Source: an uncultured Bacteroides sp.
GTDB lineage: Bacteria > Bacteroidota > Bacteroidia > Bacteroidales > Bacteroidaceae
Direction: 5' to 3'
Assembly: GCA_949294185.1 (NCBI GenBank)
Contig: CASFGA010000004.1
Span: 186,001 to 250,000 of the forward strand
DNA: 64,000 nt
A program made the position numbers and the translations under genes. How positions within the stretch are numbered: the first letter of the stretch is position 1; the number at the start of each line of letters is the position of its first letter. Under the pieces are notes generated by a model. The model had not been told where the DNA came from. It made no database searches and saw nothing but the letters and a program-made list of their open reading frames with translations. Below are positions 9,070 to 16,693 of the stretch, piece after piece.

Positions 9070-9900
9070 TCAGTTGGATTCTTCTGTGCCGGTCTTTAGA
9101 CAGAATTTTTCAACAACGTGGGCTACGCCATCCTCTTCGTTAGAAAGGGTGATAAAGTCTGCCGCTTCTTTTACGGTGTCTTGGGCATTGGCCATCGCTA
9201 CTCCCAGACCGGCGTATTTAATCATGGACAAGTCGTTGAAGCCGTCGCCTACCGCTATCATTTCATCTTTTGTCATCCCGATTTCCTGCAGCAGCACGGC
9301 GAGCGACTGGGCTTTGTCTATGCCCTTTGGCACCAGTTCAAGGAAATAAGGTTCTGAGCGGAATACTCCCATGCGGTCTTTCAGCTGCTCATACATTTCT
9401 TTTTCCAGTACGGCCAGGCGTGTGGGGTCTCCTACTATCAGACATTTTGTTATGGGATGTTTTACGGCTTCAAGGAAGTTGTCCACCTTTTTGGTTTTCA
9501 TTACGTTGAGAAGTGCTTCCTTTAATACGTATTCATCATCGGGCGTTTCCGTCAGTACATATTCGTTTTCGTATGTTACGATAGCGAAATCATTCTTTTT
9601 TGCACAGTGATACAGGTAGGGGAGCACATCATTGTCAAGCAGTTTCTTGTACATCAGCTCCCTTGTCTTCCAGTCGATAATCTCGCCGCCGTTGTATGAA
9701 AGTATATAGCCTTCGTATTTCTGCAGTTCCAGTTGGTCGGCCAGTGGCGCAACTCCGTATGTAGGTCGTCCGGATGCAAGCACGATCTTCAGCCCCTGCT
9801 GTTGGGCTTTGATTAAAGTGCTTTTCGTATGTTCGGTAATCACTTTCTTTGAGTTTGTCAGAGTACCGTCTAAATCTAATACCAGCAGTTTGTATTCCAT
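9070..9900 (-). CDS. HAD-superfamily Cof-type phosphatase
   Basis: The 276-residue protein is a Cof/YidA-type HAD hydrolase, a family that removes phosphate from sugar phosphates, nucleotides or PLP. Motif I LVLDLDGTLTNS carries D9 and D11, motif II is VLASGRP near residues 40-46, a C2B cap fills the middle, and motif IV is VGDGFNDLSMIKYAGLGVAM toward the C terminus. All catalytic positions look intact. It is a single gene with a promoter at 10037-10044. The substrate cannot be predicted. Confidence 0.9.
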   Translation of the reverse strand: MEYKLLVLDLDGTLTNSKKVITEHTKSTLIKAQQQGLKIVLASGRPTYGVAPLADQLELQKYEGYILSYNGGEIIDWKTRELMYKKLLDNDVLPYLYHCAKKNDFAIVTYENEYVLTETPDDEYVLKEALLNVMKTKKVDNFLEAVKHPITKCLIVGDPTRLAVLEKEMYEQLKDRMGVFRSEPYFLELVPKGIDKAQSLAVLLQEIGMTKDEMIAVGDGFNDLSMIKYAGLGVAMANAQDTVKEAADFITLSNEEDGVAHVVEKFCLKTGTEESN

Positions 9901-10036
9901 ATTTTATAAAGTTATGCAGTTACAGTGCAGGCGAATTTCCCGGATTCGCTCTTTCAGTGTTTTTCCAGAATGCTGCAAAAGCGGTTTGTTGCTTGGCTTT
10001 TGCGGAGCGAACGGGTAGGATTCGATATTTCCGCCA

Positions 10037-10044
10037 CAAATATA
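10037..10044 (-). promoter_or_regulatory. Promoter -7 element for the HAD phosphatase
   Basis: On the minus strand TATATTTG matches TAnnTTTG. The leader to the start at 9900 would be about 130 bases. No good -33 element is seen. Confidence 0.35.
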
Positions 10045-10090
10045 ATATAAAATTCCAGTTTTTTCCGTATCTTTCGGAAAAAGTAATGCA

Positions 10091-10098
10091 GAGGAGGG
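10091..10098 (+). promoter_or_regulatory. Strong Shine-Dalgarno sequence before the mgtC-like gene
   Basis: GAGGAGGG ends six bases before the ATG at 10105. A perfect AGGAGG is unusual here, because Bacteroidota genes mostly lack such sites and their ribosomes are reported to sequester the anti-Shine-Dalgarno sequence. Confidence 0.55.
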
Positions 10099-10104
10099 CG
10101 TGTT

Positions 10105-10776
10105 ATGAACTTGTATGTGGATTTTGTTTGCAGGCTTTTTATTGCCGGTCTGATGGGTGTCTTGATAGGTCTTGAGCGTGAATACCGTGCCAAGGAAGCG
10201 GGGTATCGCACCCATTTTCTGGTGGCATTGGGCAGTGCTCTCATGATGATTGTCTCGCAATATGGATTTACGAATGTGTTGAAAACGGACTTGGTTCATC
10301 TGGATCCGAGCCGGTTGGCTGCTCAGGTCGTAAGCGGCATCGGCTTCATCGGTGCGGGAACCATAATCTTGTTGCAGAAACAAGTGGTGAGAGGGCTGAC
10401 TACGGCTGCCGGAGTCTGGGCCACAGCCGGTATCGGACTGGCGGTAGGAGCGGGCATGTATCTGCTGGGGATAGCAGCTACGCTGATGGTGCTCGTGGGG
10501 CTTGAAGTCTTGAGCAAGTGTTTTAAGAGTATGGGTATGCGCAGCATGATTATAGACTTTACAACGGAAGATGAATCGGCATTGAAATCCATTTCTGCGA
10601 GGTTCAATTCGGCGGATTATCGGGTTTCTTCTTATGAAATGAAGCGGGAGTTCAGTTCGGGTGAGGCTGTTTTTCATGTCAGTATGGTCATAAAAGCCAA
10701 ACGGATGGATGAAGAAGGCATATTGCTGATGTTTCTGCATGATTATCCTGGGGTGACGGTTAACAAGATTATGTGA
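10105..10776 (+). CDS. MgtC/SapB-family membrane protein
   Basis: This 223-residue protein has an N-terminal MgtC/SapB membrane domain of about four to five helices (residues 7-140) with the family landmarks GLMGVLIGLEREYRAKEAGYRTH, SGIGFIGAGTI and RGLTTAAGVWATAGIGLAVG. A soluble C-terminal ACT-like domain (about 150-220) follows. In enterobacteria MgtC modulates the F1Fo ATPase and supports growth at low magnesium; other members are of unknown function. It is a single gene with an unusually strong ribosome binding site and its own terminator at 10800. No magnesium riboswitch can be made out in the short upstream region. Confidence 0.87.
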   Translation: MNLYVDFVCRLFIAGLMGVLIGLEREYRAKEAGYRTHFLVALGSALMMIVSQYGFTNVLKTDLVHLDPSRLAAQVVSGIGFIGAGTIILLQKQVVRGLTTAAGVWATAGIGLAVGAGMYLLGIAATLMVLVGLEVLSKCFKSMGMRSMIIDFTTEDESALKSISARFNSADYRVSSYEMKREFSSGEAVFHVSMVIKAKRMDEEGILLMFLHDYPGVTVNKIM

Positions 10777-10799
10777 AATGTCAGAACGTAGTTTTTATC

Positions 10800-10827
10800 G
10801 GAATAACATGGGTTATTCCATTTTTTT
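10800..10827 (+). terminator. Intrinsic terminator after the mgtC-like gene
   Basis: A perfect 8-base inverted repeat (GGAATAAC and GTTATTCC) with a four-base loop, followed by an A and seven T residues. It is directly upstream of the map promoter. Confidence 0.8.
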
Positions 10828-10831
10828 CTGT

Positions 10832-10839
10832 TAACTTTG
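10832..10839 (+). promoter_or_regulatory. Promoter -7 element for map-tsaD-pncC
   Basis: TAACTTTG lies 25 bases before the map ATG and directly after the preceding terminator. No clear TTTG is seen 20 bases upstream. Confidence 0.5.
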
Positions 10840-10864
10840 CATCAGCTTACAAGCAAAGGAAACC

Positions 10865-11719
10865 ATGAAAAGAAATAAGATGAACTGGAGAATTCCTAAA
10901 GGCGCGGAATTGACAGAATTGGATAAAAAAGTGCTCTATTACCAAGACCGGGGTCATCTGGTCCCTACGCGTGAGTTGATTAAAACTCCAAAGCAGATAG
11001 AAGGAATCAGAAAGAGTGGGGTAATCAATACCGCAGTGTTGGATTTGGTGGAGAAAGAGATTCATGCCGGTATGAGTACGGCGGATATAGACAAGCTGGT
11101 TTATGATTATACAGTGGCTCACGGAGCGGTTCCTGCCACATTAGGCTATGAGGGTTTTCCAAAAAGTTGCTGCACTTCTATCAACGAGGTCGTGTGTCAT
11201 GGAATACCGGATGAAGAAGAGATTCTGGAGGAAGGGGATATAATAAATGTGGATTGTACGACCATCCTCAACGGATATTATGCTGACGCTTCGCGGATGT
11301 TTGTCATTGGAAAGACGACGCCCCAAAAGGAAAAGTTAGTCCGCGTGGCGAAAGAATGTCTGGAAATCGGGATGAAGGCAGCGCAACCGTTTGGCTTTGT
11401 AGGTGATATTGGTCATGCAATAGAAAAACATGCCAAGAAAAACGGCTTTTCCGTAGTGCGCGATTTGTGTGGACATGGTGTGGGCGTTGAGTTTCACGAA
11501 GAACCGGATGTGGAGCATTTCGGTAAAAAAGGTACAGGGATGCTGTTGGTGCCGGGCATGGTATTTACTATCGAACCGATGATAAATATGGGGACATGGG
11601 AAGTCTTTATCGACGAAGAGGACGGTTGGACTGTTGTAACGGAAGACGAGCTTCCTTCTGCTCAATGGGAACATACTTTTGTGATGACAGAGCATGGGGT
11701 GGAGATATTGACACATTAA
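10865..11719 (+). CDS. map: Methionine aminopeptidase, type I, with N-terminal extension
   Basis: This two-metal hydrolase removes the initiator methionine. All five metal ligands are present: D130, D141, H204 (in GHGVG), E237 (in FTIEPMI) and E269. The 284-residue protein is longer than the roughly 260 residues of the compact form because about 40 residues (MKRNKMNWRI through VPTRELIK) precede the TPKQIEGIRKSG start of the catalytic domain. The extension has no cysteine pairs, so it is not the zinc-finger linker of some actinobacterial and eukaryotic enzymes. It leads an apparent operon with tsaD (15-base gap) and pncC. Bacteroidales commonly have another map in the ribosomal-protein cluster, so this may be a second copy. 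Confidence 0.93.
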   Translation: MKRNKMNWRIPKGAELTELDKKVLYYQDRGHLVPTRELIKTPKQIEGIRKSGVINTAVLDLVEKEIHAGMSTADIDKLVYDYTVAHGAVPATLGYEGFPKSCCTSINEVVCHGIPDEEEILEEGDIINVDCTTILNGYYADASRMFVIGKTTPQKEKLVRVAKECLEIGMKAAQPFGFVGDIGHAIEKHAKKNGFSVVRDLCGHGVGVEFHEEPDVEHFGKKGTGMLLVPGMVFTIEPMINMGTWEVFIDEEDGWTVVTEDELPSAQWEHTFVMTEHGVEILTH

Positions 11720-11734
11720 TATAATAGGAAAGAA

Positions 11735-12757
11735 ATGGATATTACGATATTGGGGATAGAGTCATCGTGCGACGATACTTCGGCTGCCGTAATTCGGAAT
11801 GGAGTCTTGTTGTCGAGTGTCATTGCAAGTCAGGCTGTACACGAGGCTTATGGCGGGGTCGTTCCTGAATTGGCTTCCCGTGCGCATCAGCAGAATATTG
11901 TGCCGGTGGTGTCGGAAGCCTTGAAGCGTGCAGGAGTTTCAAAAGAAGAGTTGAGCGCCGTAGCCTTTACACGGGGGCCAGGCTTGATGGGGTCTTTGTT
12001 GGTAGGCGTTTCGTTTGCCAAAGGGTTGGCCCGTTCGTTAGGAATTCCGATGATAGAGGTGAATCATTTGCAGGGACATGTGTTGGCTCATTTTATAAAG
12101 GAGTCGGATGGTGATATGAATCAGCCTCGTTATCCTTTTATCTGTCTGTTGGTGTCAGGCGGAAACTCTCAGATAATCCGTGTCAATGCTTACAACGATA
12201 TGGAAGTGTTGGGGCAAACCATAGATGACGCGGCAGGTGAAGCCATTGACAAATGTTCTAAAGTGATGGGCTTGGGTTATCCGGGCGGCCCGATTATTGA
12301 CAAGTTGGCCCGACAGGGGAATCCGAATGCTTTTTCTTTCAGCAAGCCTCATATACCAGGATATAATTATAGCTTTAGCGGCTTGAAGACATCTTTTTTA
12401 TATTCCCTTCGTGAATGGTTGAAAGAAGATGCGGATTTTATTGAACATCACAAGAGTGATCTTGCCGCTTCGTTAGAGAAGACAATCGTAGACATACTGA
12501 TGGATAAATTGCGCAAAGCGGTTAAGGATACAGGCATTAATGAAGTGGCTGTAGCGGGAGGAGTTTCAGCCAATAATGGCCTGAGAAATGCGTTCCGCGA
12601 GCATGCGTCGAAATATGGTTGGAATATCTATATTCCAAAATTCGGATATACAACCGACAATGCGGCTATGATTGCAATCACCGGTTATTATAAGTTTTTA
12701 GACAAAGATTTTTGTTCGATAGACAAGCCTGCTTATTCCAGGGTGACGATAAAATAA
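11735..12757 (+). CDS. tsaD: tRNA N6-threonylcarbamoyladenosine transferase
   Basis: TsaD transfers the threonylcarbamoyl group to A37 of ANN-decoding tRNAs together with TsaB and TsaE. The 340-residue protein has the ASKHA-fold start LGIESSCDDTSAAV, the metal-binding histidines H111 and H115 (in NHLQGH), the SGGNSQI loop, the GYPGGPIID segment, and C-terminal AGGVSANNGLR and TTDNAAMIA motifs. It follows map closely and precedes pncC by 24 bases, so the three are likely one transcript. Confidence 0.96.
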   Translation: MDITILGIESSCDDTSAAVIRNGVLLSSVIASQAVHEAYGGVVPELASRAHQQNIVPVVSEALKRAGVSKEELSAVAFTRGPGLMGSLLVGVSFAKGLARSLGIPMIEVNHLQGHVLAHFIKESDGDMNQPRYPFICLLVSGGNSQIIRVNAYNDMEVLGQTIDDAAGEAIDKCSKVMGLGYPGGPIIDKLARQGNPNAFSFSKPHIPGYNYSFSGLKTSFLYSLREWLKEDADFIEHHKSDLAASLEKTIVDILMDKLRKAVKDTGINEVAVAGGVSANNGLRNAFREHASKYGWNIYIPKFGYTTDNAAMIAITGYYKFLDKDFCSIDKPAYSRVTIK

Positions 12758-12781
12758 CAATTAATATAAAATAAAGAGTTT

Positions 12782-13282
12782 ATGTCAGTAGAAACCAAAA
12801 CATTAAGTAAGGAGATTAGTGAAATCTTCTGGAGAGAAGGATTTACTCTGGCTACCGCCGAAAGTTGCACGGCAGGAAACGTGGCAGCTATAATTACAGC
12901 TGTTCCGGGAAGTTCTCGCTTTTATAAAGGTGGAATCATTGCTTATGCCAATGAAGTGAAACGGGAGTTGCTTCATGTGAATGCTGAGACTTTGGATGCA
13001 TTCGGGGCGGTAAGTGAAGAAACAGTAAAGGAAATGGTAAACGGAGCGATGCAGACACTCAATACTGATTATGCAATAGCGACATCTGGTATTGCCGGCC
13101 CGGCAGGAGGGACTCCAGATAAGCCGGTCGGGACTATCTGGGTGGCAGCAGGAAATAAAGAAAATGTCATTACGGCCAAATTGACAGAAGATGATGGGCG
13201 CGAAAAAAATATTCAAGCAGCCACGACGAAAGCTCTCCAACTGTTGCTGGAATTGTGTCAAGACAAAGAAAATGAGGAGTAA
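12782..13282 (+). CDS. pncC: Nicotinamide-nucleotide amidohydrolase (CinA C-terminal domain)
   Basis: The 166-residue protein is a stand-alone CinA C-terminal domain, which deamidates NMN to nicotinate mononucleotide in the pyridine nucleotide cycle. The catalytic serine motif AESCTAGNVA lies near residues 24-33 and the GIAGPAGGTPDKPVGTIWVA signature near residue 104. The N-terminal MoCF-like domain of full-length CinA is absent. It is the third gene of the map-tsaD-pncC unit. Confidence 0.9.
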   Translation: MSVETKTLSKEISEIFWREGFTLATAESCTAGNVAAIITAVPGSSRFYKGGIIAYANEVKRELLHVNAETLDAFGAVSEETVKEMVNGAMQTLNTDYAIATSGIAGPAGGTPDKPVGTIWVAAGNKENVITAKLTEDDGREKNIQAATTKALQLLLELCQDKENEE

Positions 13283-13304
13283 AAAGTATTTTGTTGATTA
13301 AATG

Positions 13305-13336
13305 TTTGTATATATCAAATAATATCACTTATTTTG
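13305..13336 (+). promoter_or_regulatory. Promoter for the rpmB-rpmG-DUF4295 operon
   Basis: TTTG (13305-13308), exactly 20 bases, then TTATTTTG (13329-13336), one mismatch from TAnnTTTG. The leader to rpmB is about 45 bases. Confidence 0.5.
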
Positions 13337-13384
13337 CACTCCGTTTGAAGGAGCTATGAATGAAACTATAAAAACTAGATAAAA

Positions 13385-13645
13385 ATGTCGAGAATTTGTC
13401 AAATTACCGGGAAAAGAGCCATGATTGGCAATAACGTTTCACATTCAAAAAGAAGAACTAAAAGAACGTTTGATGTGAATCTGTTTACTAAGAAGTTCTA
13501 TTATGTAGAACAGGATTGTTGGATTAGTTTAAATATTAGTGCTCGCGGACTGCGTATTATTAACAAGAAAGGTTTGGATGCTGCACTGAATGATGCTGTA
13601 GCGAAAGGCTATTGCGATTGGAAAAGTATTAAAGTTATAGGTTAA
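13385..13645 (+). CDS. rpmB: 50S ribosomal protein L28
   Basis: This 86-residue basic protein of the large subunit has the L28 signature start [21 protein letters not shown], then RTKRTF and a C-terminal helix with [13 protein letters not shown]. Only one early cysteine (C5) is present, so this is the zinc-free form. It is first of three short genes with gaps of 17 and 10 bases, all ribosomal or ribosome-associated. Confidence 0.97.
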   Translation: MSRICQITGKRAMIGNNVSHSKRRTKRTFDVNLFTKKFYYVEQDCWISLNISARGLRIINKKGLDAALNDAVAKGYCDWKSIKVIG

Positions 13646-13662
13646 TTTAAAGGGGAAAGACT

Positions 13663-13851
13663 ATGGCAAAGAAAGCTAAAGGTAATAGAGTACAGGTTAT
13701 CCTTGAATGTACTGAAATGAAGGATAGTGGTATGCCGGGAACTTCTCGCTATATTACAACTAAAAATAGAAAAAATACCACGGAAAGATTGGAGCTGAAG
13801 AAGTACAATCCTATTTTGAAGAGAGTGACAGTTCATAAAGAAATCAAATAA
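13663..13851 (+). CDS. rpmG: 50S ribosomal protein L33
   Basis: The 62-residue protein has the L33 pattern: [14 protein letters not shown], then [22 protein letters not shown] and a basic tail. The CxxC pairs that bind zinc in one L33 class are missing (only C16), so this is the cysteine-poor type. It lies between rpmB and the DUF4295 gene. Confidence 0.96.
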   Translation: MAKKAKGNRVQVILECTEMKDSGMPGTSRYITTKNRKNTTERLELKKYNPILKRVTVHKEIK

Positions 13852-13861
13852 ATAAAAGACC

Positions 13862-14017
13862 ATGGCAAAGAAAACAGTTGCAACCCTTCAGACTGGTAAA
13901 GAAGGTCGTTCTTATACAAAGGTTATCAAAATGGTTAAGTCTCCTAAAACAGGTGCTTATGTTTTTGATGAACAAATGGTTCCAAATGAAAAAGTACAGG
14001 AATATCTTAAGAAATAA
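13862..14017 (+). CDS. DUF4295 small basic protein, probable Bacteroidota ribosomal protein
   Basis: A 51-residue open frame follows rpmG by 10 bases and begins MAKKTVATLQTGKEGR. It is lysine-rich, with a YTKVIKMVKSPKTGAYVF core and an EKVQEYLKK end. I recognise it as DUF4295, a short family that follows L28 and L33 in Bacteroidota. From memory, a family in this position was reported as ribosomal protein bL38 in a Flavobacterium ribosome structure; I cannot verify that here. The position before a strong terminator and the composition agree with a ribosomal subunit. Confidence 0.85.
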   Translation: MAKKTVATLQTGKEGRSYTKVIKMVKSPKTGAYVFDEQMVPNEKVQEYLKK

Positions 14018-14050
14018 ATAACAGATAGATATTTGGATAATTTGATAAAA

Positions 14051-14087
14051 AGTTCCCTTCATCGTCAAGATGAAGGGAACTTTTTTT
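14051..14087 (+). terminator. Strong intrinsic terminator of the rpmB operon
   Basis: A perfect 12-base stem (GTTCCCTTCATC paired with GATGAAGGGAAC) with a five-base loop, followed by seven T residues. The end of the T tract is shared with the -33 TTTG of the ftsY promoter. Confidence 0.9.
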
Positions 14088-14116
14088 GTATCTCTTCAAT
14101 ATTTCCTATATCTTTG
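14085..14116 (+). promoter_or_regulatory. Promoter for ftsY-rimO
   Basis: TTTG (14085-14088), 20 bases, TATCTTTG (14109-14116): a full match to the Bacteroides consensus. The leader to ftsY is about 27 bases. Confidence 0.75.
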
Positions 14117-14146
14117 TATTTGAAAGATATATTAAAAATAAATCAT

Positions 14147-15109
14147 ATGGGATTTTTTAGCTTTTTCTCGAAGGAAAAGAAGGAAACTTTAGACAAAGGG
14201 CTGTCTAAAACGAAAGAAAGTGTATTTAGTAAGATAGCCCGTGCTGTTGCAGGAAAGTCGAAGGTGGATGATGAAGTGCTTGATAATTTGGAAGAGGTGT
14301 TGATTACTTCAGATGTGGGGGTTGAAACTACATTGAATATAATTCAGCGCATTGAGAAACGTGTGGCAAAGGACAAGTATGTAGATACGAACGAATTGAA
14401 CAATATCCTTCGTGAGGAGATTGCAGCCTTATTGACTGAAAACAATACAGTGGATGCCGAAGAGTTTTCTACTCCAGAAGGGAAAAAGCCTTATGTGATA
14501 ATGGTTGTTGGGGTGAATGGAGTAGGAAAAACCACCACAATCGGGAAATTGGCTTATCAGTTCAAGAAAAATGGCAAGTCAGTTTATTTGGGCGCAGCCG
14601 ATACTTTCCGTGCTGCCGCTGTTGAGCAGTTGGTGGTGTGGGGAGAGCGTGTAGGTGTGCCTGTCATTAAGCAAAAAATGGGGGCTGATCCGGCTTCTGT
14701 GGCTTTTGATACCTTAAATTCTGCTGTGGCGAATGGAGCGGATGTCGTGATCATAGATACGGCAGGACGTTTACATAACAAAGTAGGTCTGATGAATGAG
14801 CTGACAAAAATAAAGAATGTCATGCAGAAAGTTGTTCCGGATGCTCCCCATGAAGTGCTTTTGGTTCTTGACGGTTCTACAGGGCAAAATGCATTCGAAC
14901 AGGCAAAACAGTTTACTTTGGCTACAGAGGTAAATGCGATGGCCATTACGAAATTAGACGGAACTGCCAAAGGTGGAGTCGTGATAGGCATTTCAGATCA
15001 ATTCAAGATTCCGGTAAAATATATCGGTTTAGGTGAGGGCATGGAAGATTTGCAGATTTTCCGTCGGCGGGAATTTGTAGATTCATTATTCGGAACGACT
15101 GCTAAATGA
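14147..15109 (+). CDS. ftsY: Signal recognition particle receptor FtsY
   Basis: FtsY is the membrane-associated GTPase that docks SRP-ribosome complexes at SecYEG. I start at ATG 14147 (320 residues), 30 bases downstream of a consensus promoter; the longer frame from 14033 would cross the terminator and the promoter. The N terminus MGFFSFFSKEKKE is a short amphipathic membrane-targeting helix, and the long acidic A domain of E. coli FtsY is absent. The NG domain carries GVNGVGKTT, DTFRAAAVEQL, DTAGRLHNK and TKLDGTAKGG. The stop overlaps the rimO start as ATGA. Confidence 0.96.
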   Translation: MGFFSFFSKEKKETLDKGLSKTKESVFSKIARAVAGKSKVDDEVLDNLEEVLITSDVGVETTLNIIQRIEKRVAKDKYVDTNELNNILREEIAALLTENNTVDAEEFSTPEGKKPYVIMVVGVNGVGKTTTIGKLAYQFKKNGKSVYLGAADTFRAAAVEQLVVWGERVGVPVIKQKMGADPASVAFDTLNSAVANGADVVIIDTAGRLHNKVGLMNELTKIKNVMQKVVPDAPHEVLLVLDGSTGQNAFEQAKQFTLATEVNAMAITKLDGTAKGGVVIGISDQFKIPVKYIGLGEGMEDLQIFRRREFVDSLFGTTAK

Positions 15110-16413
15110 GAAAAAATACTATTGACATCATTACGTTGGGATGCTCCAAAAACTTGGTGGATTCAGAGAAACTGATGCGTCAGTTAGAGGCCAATGGATA
15201 TAGAGTAACCCATGACAGTGAAAACCCGCAAGGTGAAATCGCTGTAATCAATACGTGTGGATTTATCGGAGATGCCAAAGAAGAATCTATAAACATGATT
15301 CTGGAATTCTGTCAGGCTAAGGAAGAAGGGCATTTGAAAAAGCTATATGTGATGGGTTGTCTTTCAGAACGCTATCTGAGTGACCTGCAAATAGAGATTC
15401 CACAAGTAGATAAATTTTACGGGAAGTTTGACTGGAATGGTCTTCTGACGGATTTAGGGAAGACTTATTACCCGGAATATGCGGTTGAAAGACATCTGAC
15501 AACTCCCGGACATTATGCATATCTGAAGATTTCGGAAGGATGTGACCGTCATTGTGCTTATTGTGCCATTCCCATTATTACGGGGAAACATATATCGCGT
15601 CCGATAGAAGAAATATTGGAGGAGGTGCGCCTGCTTGTTTCTAAAGGCGTGAAAGAATTTCAAGTCATAGCACAAGAACTGACTTATTACGGGGTGGATC
15701 TGTATAAAAGACAGATGCTTCCTGAGCTGATAGAGCGGATGGCGCAGGAGCCGGGTGTGGAGTGGATTCGGCTGCATTATGCTTATCCGGCTCATTTCCC
15801 GATGGATTTGTTTCGCGTGATGCGTGAACATGAGAATGTTTGCAAGTATATGGATATCGCTTTACAGCATGTCAGCGACAATATGCTACAGAGAATGCGC
15901 CGCCATGTCAGCAAGAAAGAGACTTACGAACTGGTGGAGCGATTCCGTAAGGAAGTGCCCGGCATTCATTTGCGTACTACACTGATGGTTGGTTTTCCGG
16001 GAGAAACCGAACAGGATTTCGAGGAGCTGAAAGAGTTTGTACGTAAAGTCCGTTTCGATCGGATGGGAGCGTTTGCCTATTCGGAAGAAGAAGGGACTTT
16101 TTCTGCCGAGAATTACGAGGACGATGTTCCTCATGAAGTGAAGCAGAAGCGTTTGGATGAACTGATGGCTATCCAACAAGAAATAGCGGCTGACTTAAGT
16201 CTGCAAAAGGTAGGACAGGTATTTAAGGTAATCATTGACCGCAAGGAAGGAGAATATTATATAGGCCGTACAGAATTTGATTCGCCGGAAGTTGATCCGG
16301 AAGTATTGATAAAAGCTCAAGACCCATTGGAGATAGGACGCTTTTATATGGTTAGAATATGTGATGCGACAGACTTTGACTTGTATGCAACCCTGTTGAA
16401 AGATGAACGATAA
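15106..16413 (+). CDS. rimO: Ribosomal protein S12 methylthiotransferase
   Basis: RimO is a radical-SAM enzyme that adds a methylthio group to an aspartate of ribosomal protein S12. The 435-residue protein has the N-terminal UPF0004 domain with cluster ligands C13, C51 and C85, the radical-SAM CxxxCxxC at C146, C150 and C153, and a C-terminal TRAM domain (about 370-435). The LGCSKNLVDSE start is diagnostic for RimO rather than MiaB. It overlaps ftsY by four bases and the following HU gene by 11. Confidence 0.96.
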   Translation: MRKNTIDIITLGCSKNLVDSEKLMRQLEANGYRVTHDSENPQGEIAVINTCGFIGDAKEESINMILEFCQAKEEGHLKKLYVMGCLSERYLSDLQIEIPQVDKFYGKFDWNGLLTDLGKTYYPEYAVERHLTTPGHYAYLKISEGCDRHCAYCAIPIITGKHISRPIEEILEEVRLLVSKGVKEFQVIAQELTYYGVDLYKRQMLPELIERMAQEPGVEWIRLHYAYPAHFPMDLFRVMREHENVCKYMDIALQHVSDNMLQRMRRHVSKKETYELVERFRKEVPGIHLRTTLMVGFPGETEQDFEELKEFVRKVRFDRMGAFAYSEEEGTFSAENYEDDVPHEVKQKRLDELMAIQQEIAADLSLQKVGQVFKVIIDRKEGEYYIGRTEFDSPEVDPEVLIKAQDPLEIGRFYMVRICDATDFDLYATLLKDER

Positions 16414-16693
16414 AGAGTTTATAAATGAATTATCCTATAGGTCGGGGTATACGGCAAAAGAGGCGGAACAGTTGGTGGATTCTTTTGTCAATTCCATGGT
16501 GCAGGCTTTATTGGAAGGGAAGACCGTTGTTTGGGACGGGGTCGGTTCTTTTGACATCGAAAAGAAGATGGAATATATTTCGGTAGACCCGTCGACAGGA
16601 AAGCGTTTTCTTGTGCCTCCTGAATTGAGCCTGCGCTTCAGGTCTGAATGGGTCTCGGAAGAAAACACAAAGAGCTATAATACAAATGAATGA
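16403..16693 (+). CDS. HU-family DNA-binding protein
   Basis: This 96-residue protein fits the HU/IHF fold: two N-terminal helices (NDKEFINELSYRSGYTAKEAEQLVDSFVNSMVQAL), a GVGSFDIEKK strand, and the DNA-clasping arm with PSTGKRFLVPP, where the usual NP turn appears as VPP. It starts inside the end of rimO and overlaps the next HU-like gene by eight bases, so the chain ftsY-rimO-HU-HU/LysM looks translationally coupled. It is a divergent paralogue rather than the main nucleoid HU. Confidence 0.85.
   Translation: MNDKEFINELSYRSGYTAKEAEQLVDSFVNSMVQALLEGKTVVWDGVGSFDIEKKMEYISVDPSTGKRFLVPPELSLRFRSEWVSEENTKSYNTNE

Noticed and set aside
9901..10104. A magnesium riboswitch before the mgtC-like gene
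   Set aside because: The region is short, also holds the divergent HAD promoter, and shows only one small hairpin (TTTTTTCCG with CGGAAAAA). No known magnesium-sensor pattern is visible.
9904..10740. A 278-codon minus-strand frame opposite the mgtC-like gene
   Set aside because: It is a shadow frame: the plus strand has clear MgtC motifs, a ribosome binding site and a terminator. The minus product is rich in H, Q and R, as in shadows.
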